This document shows positions 1 to 9,197 of a stretch of 12,594 nt of DNA, one piece after another (position 1 is the stretch's first letter; each line of letters starts with the position of its first letter). The notes below the pieces were generated by a model, which searched no databases, had not been told where the DNA came from, and saw only the letters and a list, made by a program, of their open reading frames with translations. The translations under genes were made by a program, and so were the position numbers. The stretch comes from Dimargaris cristalligena (Eukaryota > Kickxellomycota > Dimargaritomycetes > Dimargaritales > Dimargaritaceae): positions 1-12,594 of the forward strand of contig JANBQC010000726.1 in NCBI GenBank assembly GCA_027576995.1. The letters are read 5' to 3'.

Positions 1-32
1 GTTTATTTTCAACCAGTAGTATTTGCCTCATC
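1..32. repeat. Terminal direct repeat, left copy
   Basis: The first 32 bases are identical, in the same orientation, to the last 32 bases (12563-12594). No third copy was seen inside the window. This is direct sequence identity. It means the ends overlap, so the sequence can be closed into a 12,562-bp circle or read as one unit of a tandem array. It may equally be a k-mer overlap left by an assembler. Confidence 0.97.
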
Positions 33-2132
33 AAATGGATTTTTCGTTATACAGCCTTGCTGAACTACTCCCATATTGAAGCAATCCAGACCGCCCGGTT
101 AATGATATATCAATTGAGTAACATGACAAGCCACCGAAAATAGGCCATACCTGGAGAGTATGGGAAACATGTATTTTCGAATAAGCAGCCGTGAATGGAT
201 ATGCGCCTTTTCATAGGATATTAGGACTGTCGAATGGATCAATTCCATTTGCCTAGTGATAATACACGGAATCTGCTGTGATTGTACCTATACGGATTGC
301 CATTTTGATGACTGTAAAGCTTGGCAATGGACATCCTTTGGCTTGATTGGGCCAGTTGTAGGTGGAACGGTGGGAACAAGGATAATGTTTCCTCTATGTA
401 TCGCATTAACTTTAATCCGGGCAAATGTATTCAAAAACAAGCCGTACACTGAGCGAATGGAATGTTCTATCCTTGAGAGGCAATCCGGTTGCCCTAAGTT
501 TGCCCATCATGCCTTGGATAAATGTTCCGTATGGATAAGTCATTGGCTATCGCATTTTCATTGTTTCAATTCAATACAGGCGCTTGCTAATCACAAGAGA
601 TGGATGGGCTGGCTAAACGTGCGGGCGGTGTACACTGTCGCGTGTCTAGGCTAAATATAGGTAATAGCTGAATATAGAGCGATAGCAGGGTTCCGTGGGC
701 TCGCAATTGTTTTGACTAAACTGCGACGCACAGTGTGGGGAGGATATGGCTAAAATCGGGTTGGGATAGTCAGCCATGGGCATATTATCATAGTTCTAGT
801 AGTACGTCTAGATTGTGACGTTTTCATTTTTTCTAATGGAGAGGTAGTAAGTTTTTCCGATATTAAGCCTCGGCAGTTGTTACACTTTGGAATCAGTGCA
901 AGAGTGTCCCTTTTAGATTTCTGATTAGCCGATACTTTTATTGTATCGTCTAATATTTGGCATTTAAATTACTCCTGCTACTATCATATTTTGGTCGAGG
1001 TTGCTTCCTCTACATTCTTCTACTCTCTTCCCAACGGCCGCTTTCCAGTTCTATAGTTTATTTATTTGGTGATATATATGTTGAAAAATATGTTCCTATG
1101 TGTTTTTTATTCTATACTGTTTCATCTAATTACGTTAGTTTATTCTGCTATTATGAGATCATTTATGTGAGCCATTTATATTTCACCCCATCGAAAATTA
1201 CAGTTCAATAAAACTAACCACCTAGAGGCACCTACCGTCCTCTAGCTACTTTCTTCCCTTACTTCCAGGTTTATTTCCTTTACATCCTTAGTATTCCAAC
1301 AGTATAGGCCTGGGTAATCTGCTTCAGTTCTATTTGGCTCCACTAATTTCTGGCAGGTTTCTTTATGAGATCTTATGCATCTTTTGGATATATGCCAACA
1401 CAGTTCTGCTAATACCATACCTCTTTTTAACCGCATTTTTATATATCATCCAACATTTCGTAGTAACTATTAGTTATATTTAGAATTATGATGGATTGGT
1501 TGGTGCTTTCAGCCCATTTGGAGTGAGCTCGGTTAGCCCGATATTCAAAAATAAGTATTATACATTTTTTTCTTTCAATTTTTAACTATACCGGGTATAT
1601 TATGCTGAACTAACATTCACAGTCAATACAGTCGCAGCATTTACTTGCTTTAAAAAGGCGCAATTTTAATAGATAATAATGGTATGAAGATCGGGTTCAT
1701 CGGAATTAGAATACAAAGGAAATAATAGCAATTGGTAAATAATAAGGGGGTGTTAGATGAGGGAAGCGTGAATTATAGAAATGGCAGTGACTTGCTAACC
1801 GCGGTGGAATAGTAAATTGATGAGGAACTTAGAGTTATGGCATTTAAAAAATATATCGGGGGATATAAATATATACTTATAAAGGAGTAAAATCGTTAAA
1901 CATCTGGTCACTTAAGTTTGAAATAAATAAAAAAAGTAAAACGGGATCCGCCTCATCAAACTAGCCATTTTGAGAGTTAATAAGGACTGTAAAATAACTA
2001 TCCTAAAAGTAGCAGTGACTCCGAGAATATTAACTGCGGCTGCAGTAGCCAGGCGGGTGAGCACAGAGGAACTATCACCCATACCTTTTAAATAGGGAAC
2101 GATCATGCGTGGTGTAGTCGGAGAGGGTGACT
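33..2132. other. AT-rich spacer without a supported gene
   Basis: About 2.1 kb of AT-rich sequence with many short homopolymer runs, unlike the GC-rich coding blocks of the window. The open frames here are short, mostly lack an ATG, and show no recognisable domain. The longest (256-654, plus strand) opens at a GTG. No tRNA cloverleaf or pol III boxes were recognised. The part next to 2132 must include the 3' UTR of the minus-strand gene that ends at 2133, but I found no clear AATAAA on that strand. Confidence 0.6.
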
Positions 2133-4802
2133 TTAGATAATGGTTGTTGGGTGGTAGCCTAACCCGGTAGGAATAGCCATCGACCGGTGGTATTGACCCG
2201 CCACTTTTGATACATTCAAGGCCGCCGCCGACGCTGTTGGATAAGCGCCAGTATGGCTGGCTAGTCCTCCGTTGGTAGCGGCTAGCGACATGGAATGGGA
2301 GCCCCCCGGATACCCCATACCGCCCATCCCCATCCCCACTCCCCCACCCGCGCCCACACCAGTACCTACAGCACCAGTGCCCCCCACGGTGGGCCCGTTG
2401 GCCTCCTCCATTTTAGCGCGCAAATGGTCGCGCACCCGTTGCAGGCGACGGGTTTTGAGTTGGGGATGACGTCGTCGAATGGACGGATCGATATCGTATT
2501 TCGGGTACAGTGGGGGGGTGTTTTGGGTGTAGAATGAGACGACACAGTGTTGGGGGTAGCCCTGGTTGTTCCCGGGGTGGGGTAATGAGGCTAGGAAGGC
2601 CAGGCGTTTGAGTTGCTCGGGGGTAGCTCCGGCCCAGGGATCTGCGGGGTCAGTGGAACCTGCCCCGCCGGTTCCGGCGGCCTGGGGGGTTCCCCCCACG
2701 CCCACACCCGCACCTGCGCCATTGGTAGACGCCGAACCCGACGCTGGCGCTCCTCCGGCTCCCCCTAGGCTTCGGGCATGGCCACCCGCAGCAGCACCCA
2801 GATCCGCTCCATCCCCTCGCCGGTGGGCGGCTGCATCGGCCATATTAGTTGTTACGGCCGCGGGGTTGCGCCGCGAATGGGAGGTGGGCGCTCCACCCCA
2901 CCACCGCGACAGTCCCAGTTGTTCGGCTATGGTACTAGGCATGAGTTGCGACTGTGCTCGCGAGCGACTAGGCGGCGGCTGGATCTGGCCCAGCCCCACC
3001 CCCAGTTCCAAGCTATACGGTTTACCTTCCATCCGCCAGATGGCCTGCATCTCGGCCGTTTCGGGGAAAATGAGGACACAGGGGCTGGCGGAATAGAGGG
3101 TGTCCGAGTTACCCCACGGGTTGATGGCGGCGATTTGGTGGGAGGGGAGGGTCATGGGGGAGGGAACCAGCTCATGGGCCCCGCCGATGGCGGCGTATTG
3201 GGCCTGGCGGGTGATGGTGGAGGACACAGTCAACACCGAGGGAGTGGTGTCCTGGAAGAAGTATTGGTGGCTGGACCACGCGGTCACGTTACTGGCCAGG
3301 TAGGCGGGAATCACGGTGGGGCGCTTCGGAAAGGGTTTGGGAGCCTGGGGTGGTGGTGGTGGTGGTAACTGGGCAGCACTTAAGCCCGAGGGATCCGGGG
3401 TAGGTCCGCCACTGGAATGGGGGGTGGGTGAGGGATTGCCCGTCGACCCGGCGGTGGTACTGGAAGAACGGTCCAGGTTGGAAAGGTTCCCTAGCACGTG
3501 GGCCACCTGGCTTGCTGAATAATGCCGCAGAGCATCCGCGGTTAGAGCCGAGCCAGGGTAGCTGCCTCCTGCTCCCCCCCAGCGCTCGGAAGTTTGGGTT
3601 CGCTGAATTAATTCGTCCAAATGGGAAGGCAATGGTTGGTCACCGGCACACAGGAGAAGAATGGGATCCGCCCGGATATCCACTAGACTTGAGCAACGCA
3701 TGGATAGGTACGCGTGGTTGTTAAGGGGCAATTGGAAAGTGAGGGGCCGGATTTTACGGAGTCGGGCGGCGGGTAACTGGGCGGCTTGTTTGGCTAAGAG
3801 AACCGCCTGGTTGGATCCGGTCCCGCCACCGGACCCACTGTTGACAAAGTCGCTGACTTTGTGGGCCGGGTCGTTGGAATTGAAATCCGTTTCGACGACT
3901 GCGTCGACCAGGCCGGGTCCGGCCTGGAGTAGACCGGTTGGGGCCATGGCGGCGGTGTCTCCCCCCATGGGCGGGTAATAGCCGGCCAGATTATAGATGG
4001 CCTGACTCCGGGTGGACCCCAATTTGATACCGTTTAGGCCCATGACCACAGGCTGATAGGCCACGGCCCCTATCAGTCGCGGGGGCAGTCGGTAACACGA
4101 GGCTAGCAAGGGATCGAGGAACTGCGATATTTCGCCAAACTCCAGTTCCGATTCCAAAATGGCCCGATCGGCCCGGGTCCGATTCGCGGAGTGCCAAATG
4201 TAATGCGGGTTGTCGGCGAAATACATGACCCGTTCGGCCGATTGTTTGTCGGAGCGGGAGCGGTAGCGCTGCACCGATGAGTTGGCCCGTGCGGGACTGG
4301 AGTGCTGGGAGCTATAATAGCGGGACTCGCCCTGCGGGGACGAGCGCCCCGCGAGGTGGGGTACGGCGTCCCCGGCCATTTCGGCTAGGGTTAGTCCTCC
4401 TCCTCCTCCTCCGCGGCTTACTAAGCGCGGCAGCCGGTGGTTCCCGCTGGACTCAGATTCGGCGCGCATAATCGAAACCGTTTCGGGGCTGAAGTGGACC
4501 GACTTGGCTAGGAGACTTGAGCTTTCCGAAGTCTGGCGTAGTAATGAGCTACGGGCACGACGGTTGGCGGGCGACGCTGGCGGTAGAGGATTAGGGGGAT
4601 AAGGATAGTAGCAATGGTACCAGGGCCACAGAAAGAGGGGATATATAGGGGGGTAGAGGGTTAGTAGATGGCGTTGGGTGGGTGATTGCGGCACACCATG
4701 CCTTGGGACCTGAATGGGCCCTCCTAAGCACGAAGGTAAGACTTGGGGGATCGGGGTGGTTGAAAGTCACTCACTTGAATTGGAAGGAACGAACAAAGAC
4801 AT
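2133..4802 (-). CDS. Large low-complexity protein, possibly a divergent Rsc7/Swp82-like chromatin remodelling subunit
   Basis: Join of exon 1 (4802-4775, 28 nt) and exon 2 (4723-2133), giving 872 residues and ending in TAA. The start ATG at 4802 lies in a strong Kozak context (GCCGCCATG). Splicing the 51-nt intron joins the exons in frame, while unspliced RNA stops after 11 codons. The protein has conserved-looking islands separated by low-complexity DNA: a Tyr/Trp/Pro stretch (about 34-57), six Gly (about 114-119), six Pro (about 463-468), a Gly/Ala segment (about 643-700) and a Gly/Met segment (about 787-818). Islands near 335-384 (TFQLP, then RADPILLL, then DELIQ) and 479-500 (VIPAYLAS) follow the order of motifs I recall for the fungal Rsc7/Swp82 (CRC_subunit) family: TFTLP, RDSYLLF, DDLI, IPYSYRSR. 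An NPWG motif lies near 544. That match is weak and by eye; the family is inferred, and a nuclear role would follow only if it is right. The gene itself is well supported by its length, GC content and splice logic. Confidence 0.8.
3349..3366. repeat. (GGT)6 triplet run encoding six prolines
   Basis: Six perfect GGT units. On the minus strand, in the gene's frame, they read as proline codons inside the Pro-rich linker between the two islands that resemble Rsc7/Swp82. This is a likely site of length polymorphism. Confidence 0.9.
4395..4412. repeat. (TCC)6 triplet run encoding six glycines
   Basis: Six perfect TCC units. On the minus strand they encode the Gly6 run near residues 114-119 of the 872-residue protein. 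A slippage-prone coding microsatellite. Confidence 0.9.
4724..4774 (-). other. 51-nt spliceosomal intron
   Basis: On the minus strand the intron opens with the strong donor GTGAGT (plus 4769-4774) and closes with CTTAG at 4724. A CTTAC branch-like motif lies about a dozen bases before the acceptor. It splits an Arg codon (phase 1: A + GA). Its removal is required to join the Kozak-context ATG at 4802 to the long open frame. Confidence 0.8.
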
Positions 4803-4900
4803 GGCGGCAATTCCAATAAAATACACAGGGAGGAATAAGAAAAAGTGACATTGGGAAAAAGAGGAAGAAGGGCCTTAGAGTGACCATCAATACCAGTTAG
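4803..4900 (-). promoter_or_regulatory. Leader and proximal promoter of the 872-residue gene
   Basis: Read on the minus strand, the roughly 100 bases before the ATG are CT-rich, with several pyrimidine tracts. They contain an ATTGG (CCAAT on the plus strand, near 4814) just ahead of the Kozak element. CT-rich leaders are common at fungal transcription starts. No distinct TATA box stands out. Confidence 0.4.
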
Positions 4901-6395
4901 AGGGTCATATGAATAGGCGGGATTTCTCCATACAAATATCTATGCACACTATTATATTCTACTTTACTATAGACCCAGGTGAAACATCGGTATCACACAT
5001 GACTTCGCAGACTTATACAGAGCAGCGGGTCTCTGTTTTTCCTTTTAAAAAAGTAGCTGATGCAGTAAGCCAAGAGGCTGGGAAGACATTAAATCTATTG
5101 ATATAGAGGCACAATAATTAATCAAATGAAGGGTCGTGGGAGAAGGCGGATTCTTCCTTAAACAAGGAGTGACAGCCCAGCCTGGGCAATACTCCTCAGG
5201 GCCCAGTGCCTTTAGGGTTAGAGATGGTGGAGAGGTTTGTGATCTTTCATTTATTTCCTGTTATACTTACTGTCCGCAAGTAATTTTACCGTTTCCCAGA
5301 TCAGCCCAAACTGGAAGCCATGGACGGCCAATGTGATTTGTAGAATATTTAGGGCGTGTCAGCGTTATCTAATTTTTCCTTAATTGTGAACATACCATGG
5401 CCACACACTTTACTATCTAGTTTGCCAAGGCAATTGGTTTATGTTATGTTAATCGGCATTTTTGCTGTGGGGGCTAAAGGCCAGTCACCGGCAGCTAATA
5501 GCCAGGTATCCGTACCGGGGACATGCCACTGGGCCTTGCCGGCCCATTCGAGGCCTAACCAATTTTGGTAAAAGCTACTAGCAATTACTCGTTGAGCTTC
5601 TCCGAACACTTTAGTCGGAACTACCATATATATCTGAAAACACTTGCACTCACCAAAAGCAGCCCCATAATTGAAACCTTGCATAGTTTTATGAGCCCTG
5701 ACCAACTGTCCCTCAGTCAGCTGTGTCAATTCATTTGCTTCATTTTTTTTGCATCAGTCCATATGGTTTAACCGGATAATAACGAACCGTACGATCCCCC
5801 TGTATTATTATTCGAGATTAGTGGCTAATGGATAATACTAGCCCAAAGAGAACCCAAATGTAGTCGGCTCGTTCACAGGGAGCTTGTACTATTGCGGGTT
5901 ATTGTGCGGGATCGCCCACGTAATGGCTCCATTAAAAGGGGGCATCCAAATGCGGAACTGCCACCACGGGTTTTGTTTGGAAATTAAACGAACCCACGAT
6001 GCCTTCTCCGTGCCTTCTCTCCACTATCCACAACCAGCGGCGCTCGGTTGCTCAGTTTATCGTCCGCTAGATCGTAGCTCAAATTCAAAGATAGTAATAG
6101 GAGGCCGCTTGCCTTTCATTAGACATCCCTTTATTTTCCCTGGGTATAATTTCATTTAAATTGGGATGGCAAGTATAGGCAATAAGTGGCACACATCCCT
6201 TACCTAGTACTACAATGGCTTAGAGAGGAGCTGGAGAGACACGCCTTGCCATGCGACACGTAACTACTACTATTTAGGACTAGACTCGCCTAATAGCGGG
6301 GCCTACTCTACACTGACTAGTCCACAGCACCAAAGCTAGGTTGACTCTGGCCAAGGCCTTGCAGAGAGGGGTTGGTTATAGGAGGAAGGGACAAA
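4901..6395. other. Divergent intergenic spacer with possible coding relics
   Basis: A spacer of about 1.5 kb between the divergently transcribed 872-residue gene and YOS9. No complete gene is supported. It is less uniformly AT-rich than the other spacers. On the minus strand, two tryptophan-rich open stretches (5439-5729 and 5889-6023) look protein-like, but they are short, interrupted by stops, and match no family I recognise. A nested inverted repeat lies at 5165-5196. A plus-strand ATG frame at 4909-5106 (65 codons) has no recognisable feature and is probably chance. Confidence 0.5.
5165..5196. repeat. Nested inverted repeat (32 bp)
   Basis: Outer arms AGGAGT (5165-5170) and ACTCCT (5191-5196) are perfect complements. 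Inner arms CCCAG (5176-5180) and CTGGG (5182-5186) are also perfect, around a single base. Between outer and inner arms lies an unpaired 5/4-nt internal loop. As RNA the innermost pairs would have to open to form a loop. As DNA it is a near-palindrome. Its function is unknown. Confidence 0.6.
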
Positions 6396-6727
6396 GAAAG
6401 ACGAGTCCCACCCTTCTCCACCCACCTCTACTATCTCTTACTCTCCCGCATGCCGACTTGGCTTTTTCTTTACTAAGCACTACAGCTCCATCTCCCTTCT
6501 TTAGCTCATTGAAGCATTTCTCACACTTCCATTGGTTGGCTCGACCACCCACCCTCCTACCACTGCACCTGCCTGGTCCTACCCGTCCATCTCATCTGAT
6601 ACCTTCGCCCTATTGTTTTCTCCATTGGGGTTGACTTCTCCTCCATTTCCACTCCACTTCTATTTCTCTACCAGTTGCTTGTTTCATTCCCCAACAACTA
6701 CCATTCCTCTTCCTCCCGGACGGCATT
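6396..6727 (+). promoter_or_regulatory. Pyrimidine-rich promoter and leader of YOS9
   Basis: About 330 bases before the YOS9 ATG are strongly C/T-biased on the coding strand, a usual feature of fungal promoters and 5' UTRs. TCCATTGG occurs twice (6528-6535 and 6621-6628), each a reverse-strand CCAAT box. I saw no clear unfolded-protein-response element (ERSE-type CCAAT-N9-CCACG) and no canonical TATA box, so UPR control is not demonstrated by the sequence. Confidence 0.45.
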
Positions 6728-9197
6728 ATGTCCCGAGTCAATTCGGCTTATTTTGTCTTCTATGGCCTCACTGCCCTATCCCTATGCTTGGTCTGGGCAC
6801 CCGCCGCGAAGGCCTGGACCCCCGCCGTTCGTCAGGCAGTGTACGATGACATACTGGCGAAACCCCCATTCGAAGTGGTGGATGACCACCAGCTCCTGAG
6901 TTCCTCGCGGGCTCAAGTGGTATTGCAGCAGCCAATCGTTCATTATTCCCACCTCCAGCGCATGCGGGACTGGTCCGAGGACTTGGAACAGGTATGTTGA
7001 TATTTATAGAGAGTACCCTCCCATTCGCGAGGGTCTGTATTGTCTATACGATACGTTCATCGTGGAGGGTCTGGTTGTGTATACTACATGTATGGTCCGG
7101 TCGTTCATTCTACATATATGCCCCGCCGCCCTCTGTCGGTTCACCAGGCCCCTACTAACTCGGTGGATGATGTATGCACTTAGGTCACCGCCTAATTCCA
7201 ACGGTCTATATGCGCCTTGATCTGGTACTGATGCTTGCTTTATATATTCAATCCCCCCTATCCTTTTTCTCTCCCAGCTCTTTTCCCTCCCGGTGGACCC
7301 GTTCGAAACTAAGCATACATCATCCGATATTTCACCCTGGTATGAACCCGTCGCCATGCAACTGACCTCCGATACCACTTACATTTGCTTTGCCCCCCAG
7401 GCCACTTTCCCCGAACCCCCTGAACCCGTAGCAGCGGACGGAACTCCCCTATTCTTGACATCCTTCCACCCGTCGGGTTCATCAACATCCTCCCCCCCAT
7501 CCGACGGCCAGTCTACTTGGGATACCTATATGCCCATGGACGAGCGATCGCAGGTGGAGCGGGGCCTGCGGCTGATAAGCGAAACCCAGTCCCCATCCGA
7601 ATGCCTATCCTATTTCCAGGGTTGGTGGACCTACGAATACTGCCCGCAAGGTCATGTTCGGCAATTCCGGTACTCCAACGCCGAGGCCTCCCCCAACATG
7701 CCCAACATGAATTTTGATTACGTACTAGGCCAGTATAACCACCGGGTCCGCAGTCTAACTACTCCGCCTGACCACGGCAGTCTCGCCCAAAAGCGGGACC
7801 GGGGCTGGGGCTCCCAGCGGGCCCAAGCCGGTACCACCGACGTTTCTTTCACCTCCCTGCACTCTACCGATAATTCCCAGTTCCTGACCCAGGAGTGGAG
7901 CGGTGGCACCATCTGCGATGTGACGGGTAAACCCCGGACCGTGCAGATTCAATTCCACTGTACCCCCGAGGACGCCCCCCATATCGCCTCGGTACATGAG
8001 ATTGCGGTATGTATGTATGTGATGGTAATCCACGCCCCTAATCTATGCAAAGACCCGGCCTTCGTTACTCAGCCCACGAAACCTTTCGGCGAAATCACCT
8101 GCCACCGGGTGGTATCCGATGCCCAGTTCGATGAGCATATCCAGTCCCTCCACCGACCCAAAATCGACAGCCAGCAGCAACATACTAGTATCCCCCTTCA
8201 AAACCCCCAAGCGGCCCAGGACCCCAAAGGCAATGTCCCCGACCAAGACTCACCCGCCAATCTCCATACCCAGGGAGACACCGATACGCCCCTTCAGCGC
8301 ACGGGAACCCCACCGGAATCCCAAACCCTCTTCCTCAAATGGATCGAGGAACAACTGGGTTTGGCGGGCAGTGCTACGGGTGAGGCGGGGACCCGCCGTC
8401 ACGCCTGGACCACCGAAGAAATTGAAGCTATCCAAACGGTATGGCAGCGGCTTGTCGAGCAGGGTTTCAGCTACGAGCTGGAAATGTTGAAAACGGCCAC
8501 TGAACGCCTGCAGCCCGGCCAATCGACCAAGCACCTAGCCAGTATCCTGAACGACCTGCACCACAAGGTTCTCCGACCGGGACCGGCCCCCGAACGGCAC
8601 CCGGCTGGACATGCCCCAGGGCCCGATCAGCAGCAAGTCGAGGGCCTGGCCAACGGAGCTGATGCCGCCGCCCCTTTGGACCTTTCCCAGCTCATGCAAG
8701 AATTTAAGGTGTACGTTCAGGATGAGAACGGCAATTTCCAACCCGTGGCCGACGGCGACCATGGTTCCCCCCACGCTCAAGGCGGGGCGGTCGGCGACGA
8801 AGCAAAAGGACCCGGCTGGTCAAATGATCAAATCACGGCCATCCGGGATGCGCTACACCACCAGGTGAAGAACGTGTGGGCCCAGGCGGGGTTTCCGGGT
8901 CAGGCCGACCCTCATACTGACGACGAAGAGGACGAGGAGCATCAAATGGACAATGCTGTCGGTGCCGCCTTTGGCCACGAACATATCCAGACCCTGGCCC
9001 AGTTATTAGGCCTTAACCCCAATCAGATTCGCGACGGCAGTCTGCGGAATAACCTAAAGCAGGGAAATGAGGATTTAGCAGAGAAAACCGATAAGAGTAA
9101 TAACAGGGGCAAGGGGAAAAATAAGGCGGCGGTTGATGGCCAGAAACCGACCAAGAAATCAGCCCCGAAACCCAACCAAAATGGGGTTTATTTCTAA
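6728..9197 (+). CDS. YOS9: OS-9/Yos9-type ER lectin (MRH domain) of ER-associated degradation
   Basis: Join of 6728-6991 and 7278-9197, giving 727 residues and ending in TAA. Known family role: a luminal ER lectin that binds trimmed N-glycans on misfolded glycoproteins and hands them to the Hrd1 ubiquitin ligase complex. Residues 1-29 form a signal peptide (hydrophobic core FVFYGLTALSLCLVW, likely cleavage after AKA). The MRH domain spans about 197-345. It has the WW pair (204-205), Gln217, Arg308, Glu329 and Tyr335, matching the six sugar-contact residues of human OS-9 in order and near spacing. Cys 197, 210, 301, 316, 333 and 345 could form the three usual disulphides. The Ser/Pro/Gln-rich C-terminal half contains a twice-used W-x4-I-x-A-I motif (465 and 602), an acidic DDEEDEE run (about 636-642) and a basic tail ending GVYF. 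There is no HDEL retrieval signal, unlike baker's yeast Yos9 as I recall it. Assignment is firm; exon 2 rests on frame and homology. Confidence 0.93.
6992..7277 (+). other. YOS9: 286-nt intron of YOS9
   Basis: Donor GTATGT directly after CAG (Gln88), acceptor CTCTCCCAG at 7277, phase 0. Joining gives an uninterrupted frame through a segment (YICFAPQ) typical of OS-9 proteins just before the MRH domain. A CTGAT branch candidate precedes the long pyrimidine tract. The intron also contains a perfect TACTAAC (7153-7159) with an AG 25 nt downstream (7182-7183). Using that acceptor would put TAA at the fourth codon. GAGGGTCTG is repeated at 7029-7037 and 7065-7073. Confidence 0.85.

Noticed and set aside
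256..654. 132-codon plus-strand open frame
   Set aside because: It opens at GTG, has no early ATG and no domain, and its composition looks random. GTG initiation is not expected for a nuclear fungal gene.
2566..3368. Antisense open frames (2566-3096 and 2778-3368, plus strand) inside the 872-residue gene
   Set aside because: They are long only because GC-rich, low-complexity DNA has few stops on the opposite strand. They have no sensible domain or start context.
4694..4694. GTG at 4694 as the start of the 872-residue gene
   Set aside because: Nuclear genes start with ATG. A Kozak-context ATG at 4802 joins in frame after removal of a well-formed 51-nt intron.
5884..6159. 91-codon plus-strand open frame
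   Set aside because: It begins at TTG, shows no domain, and overlaps the antisense tryptophan-rich fragment. At most one of the two could be real, and neither is proven.
8119..8490. 123-codon plus-strand open frame overlapping YOS9 as a separate gene
   Set aside because: It is a shifted frame within YOS9. It is relevant only if the hypothetical 46-nt segment at 8007-8052 were spliced out.
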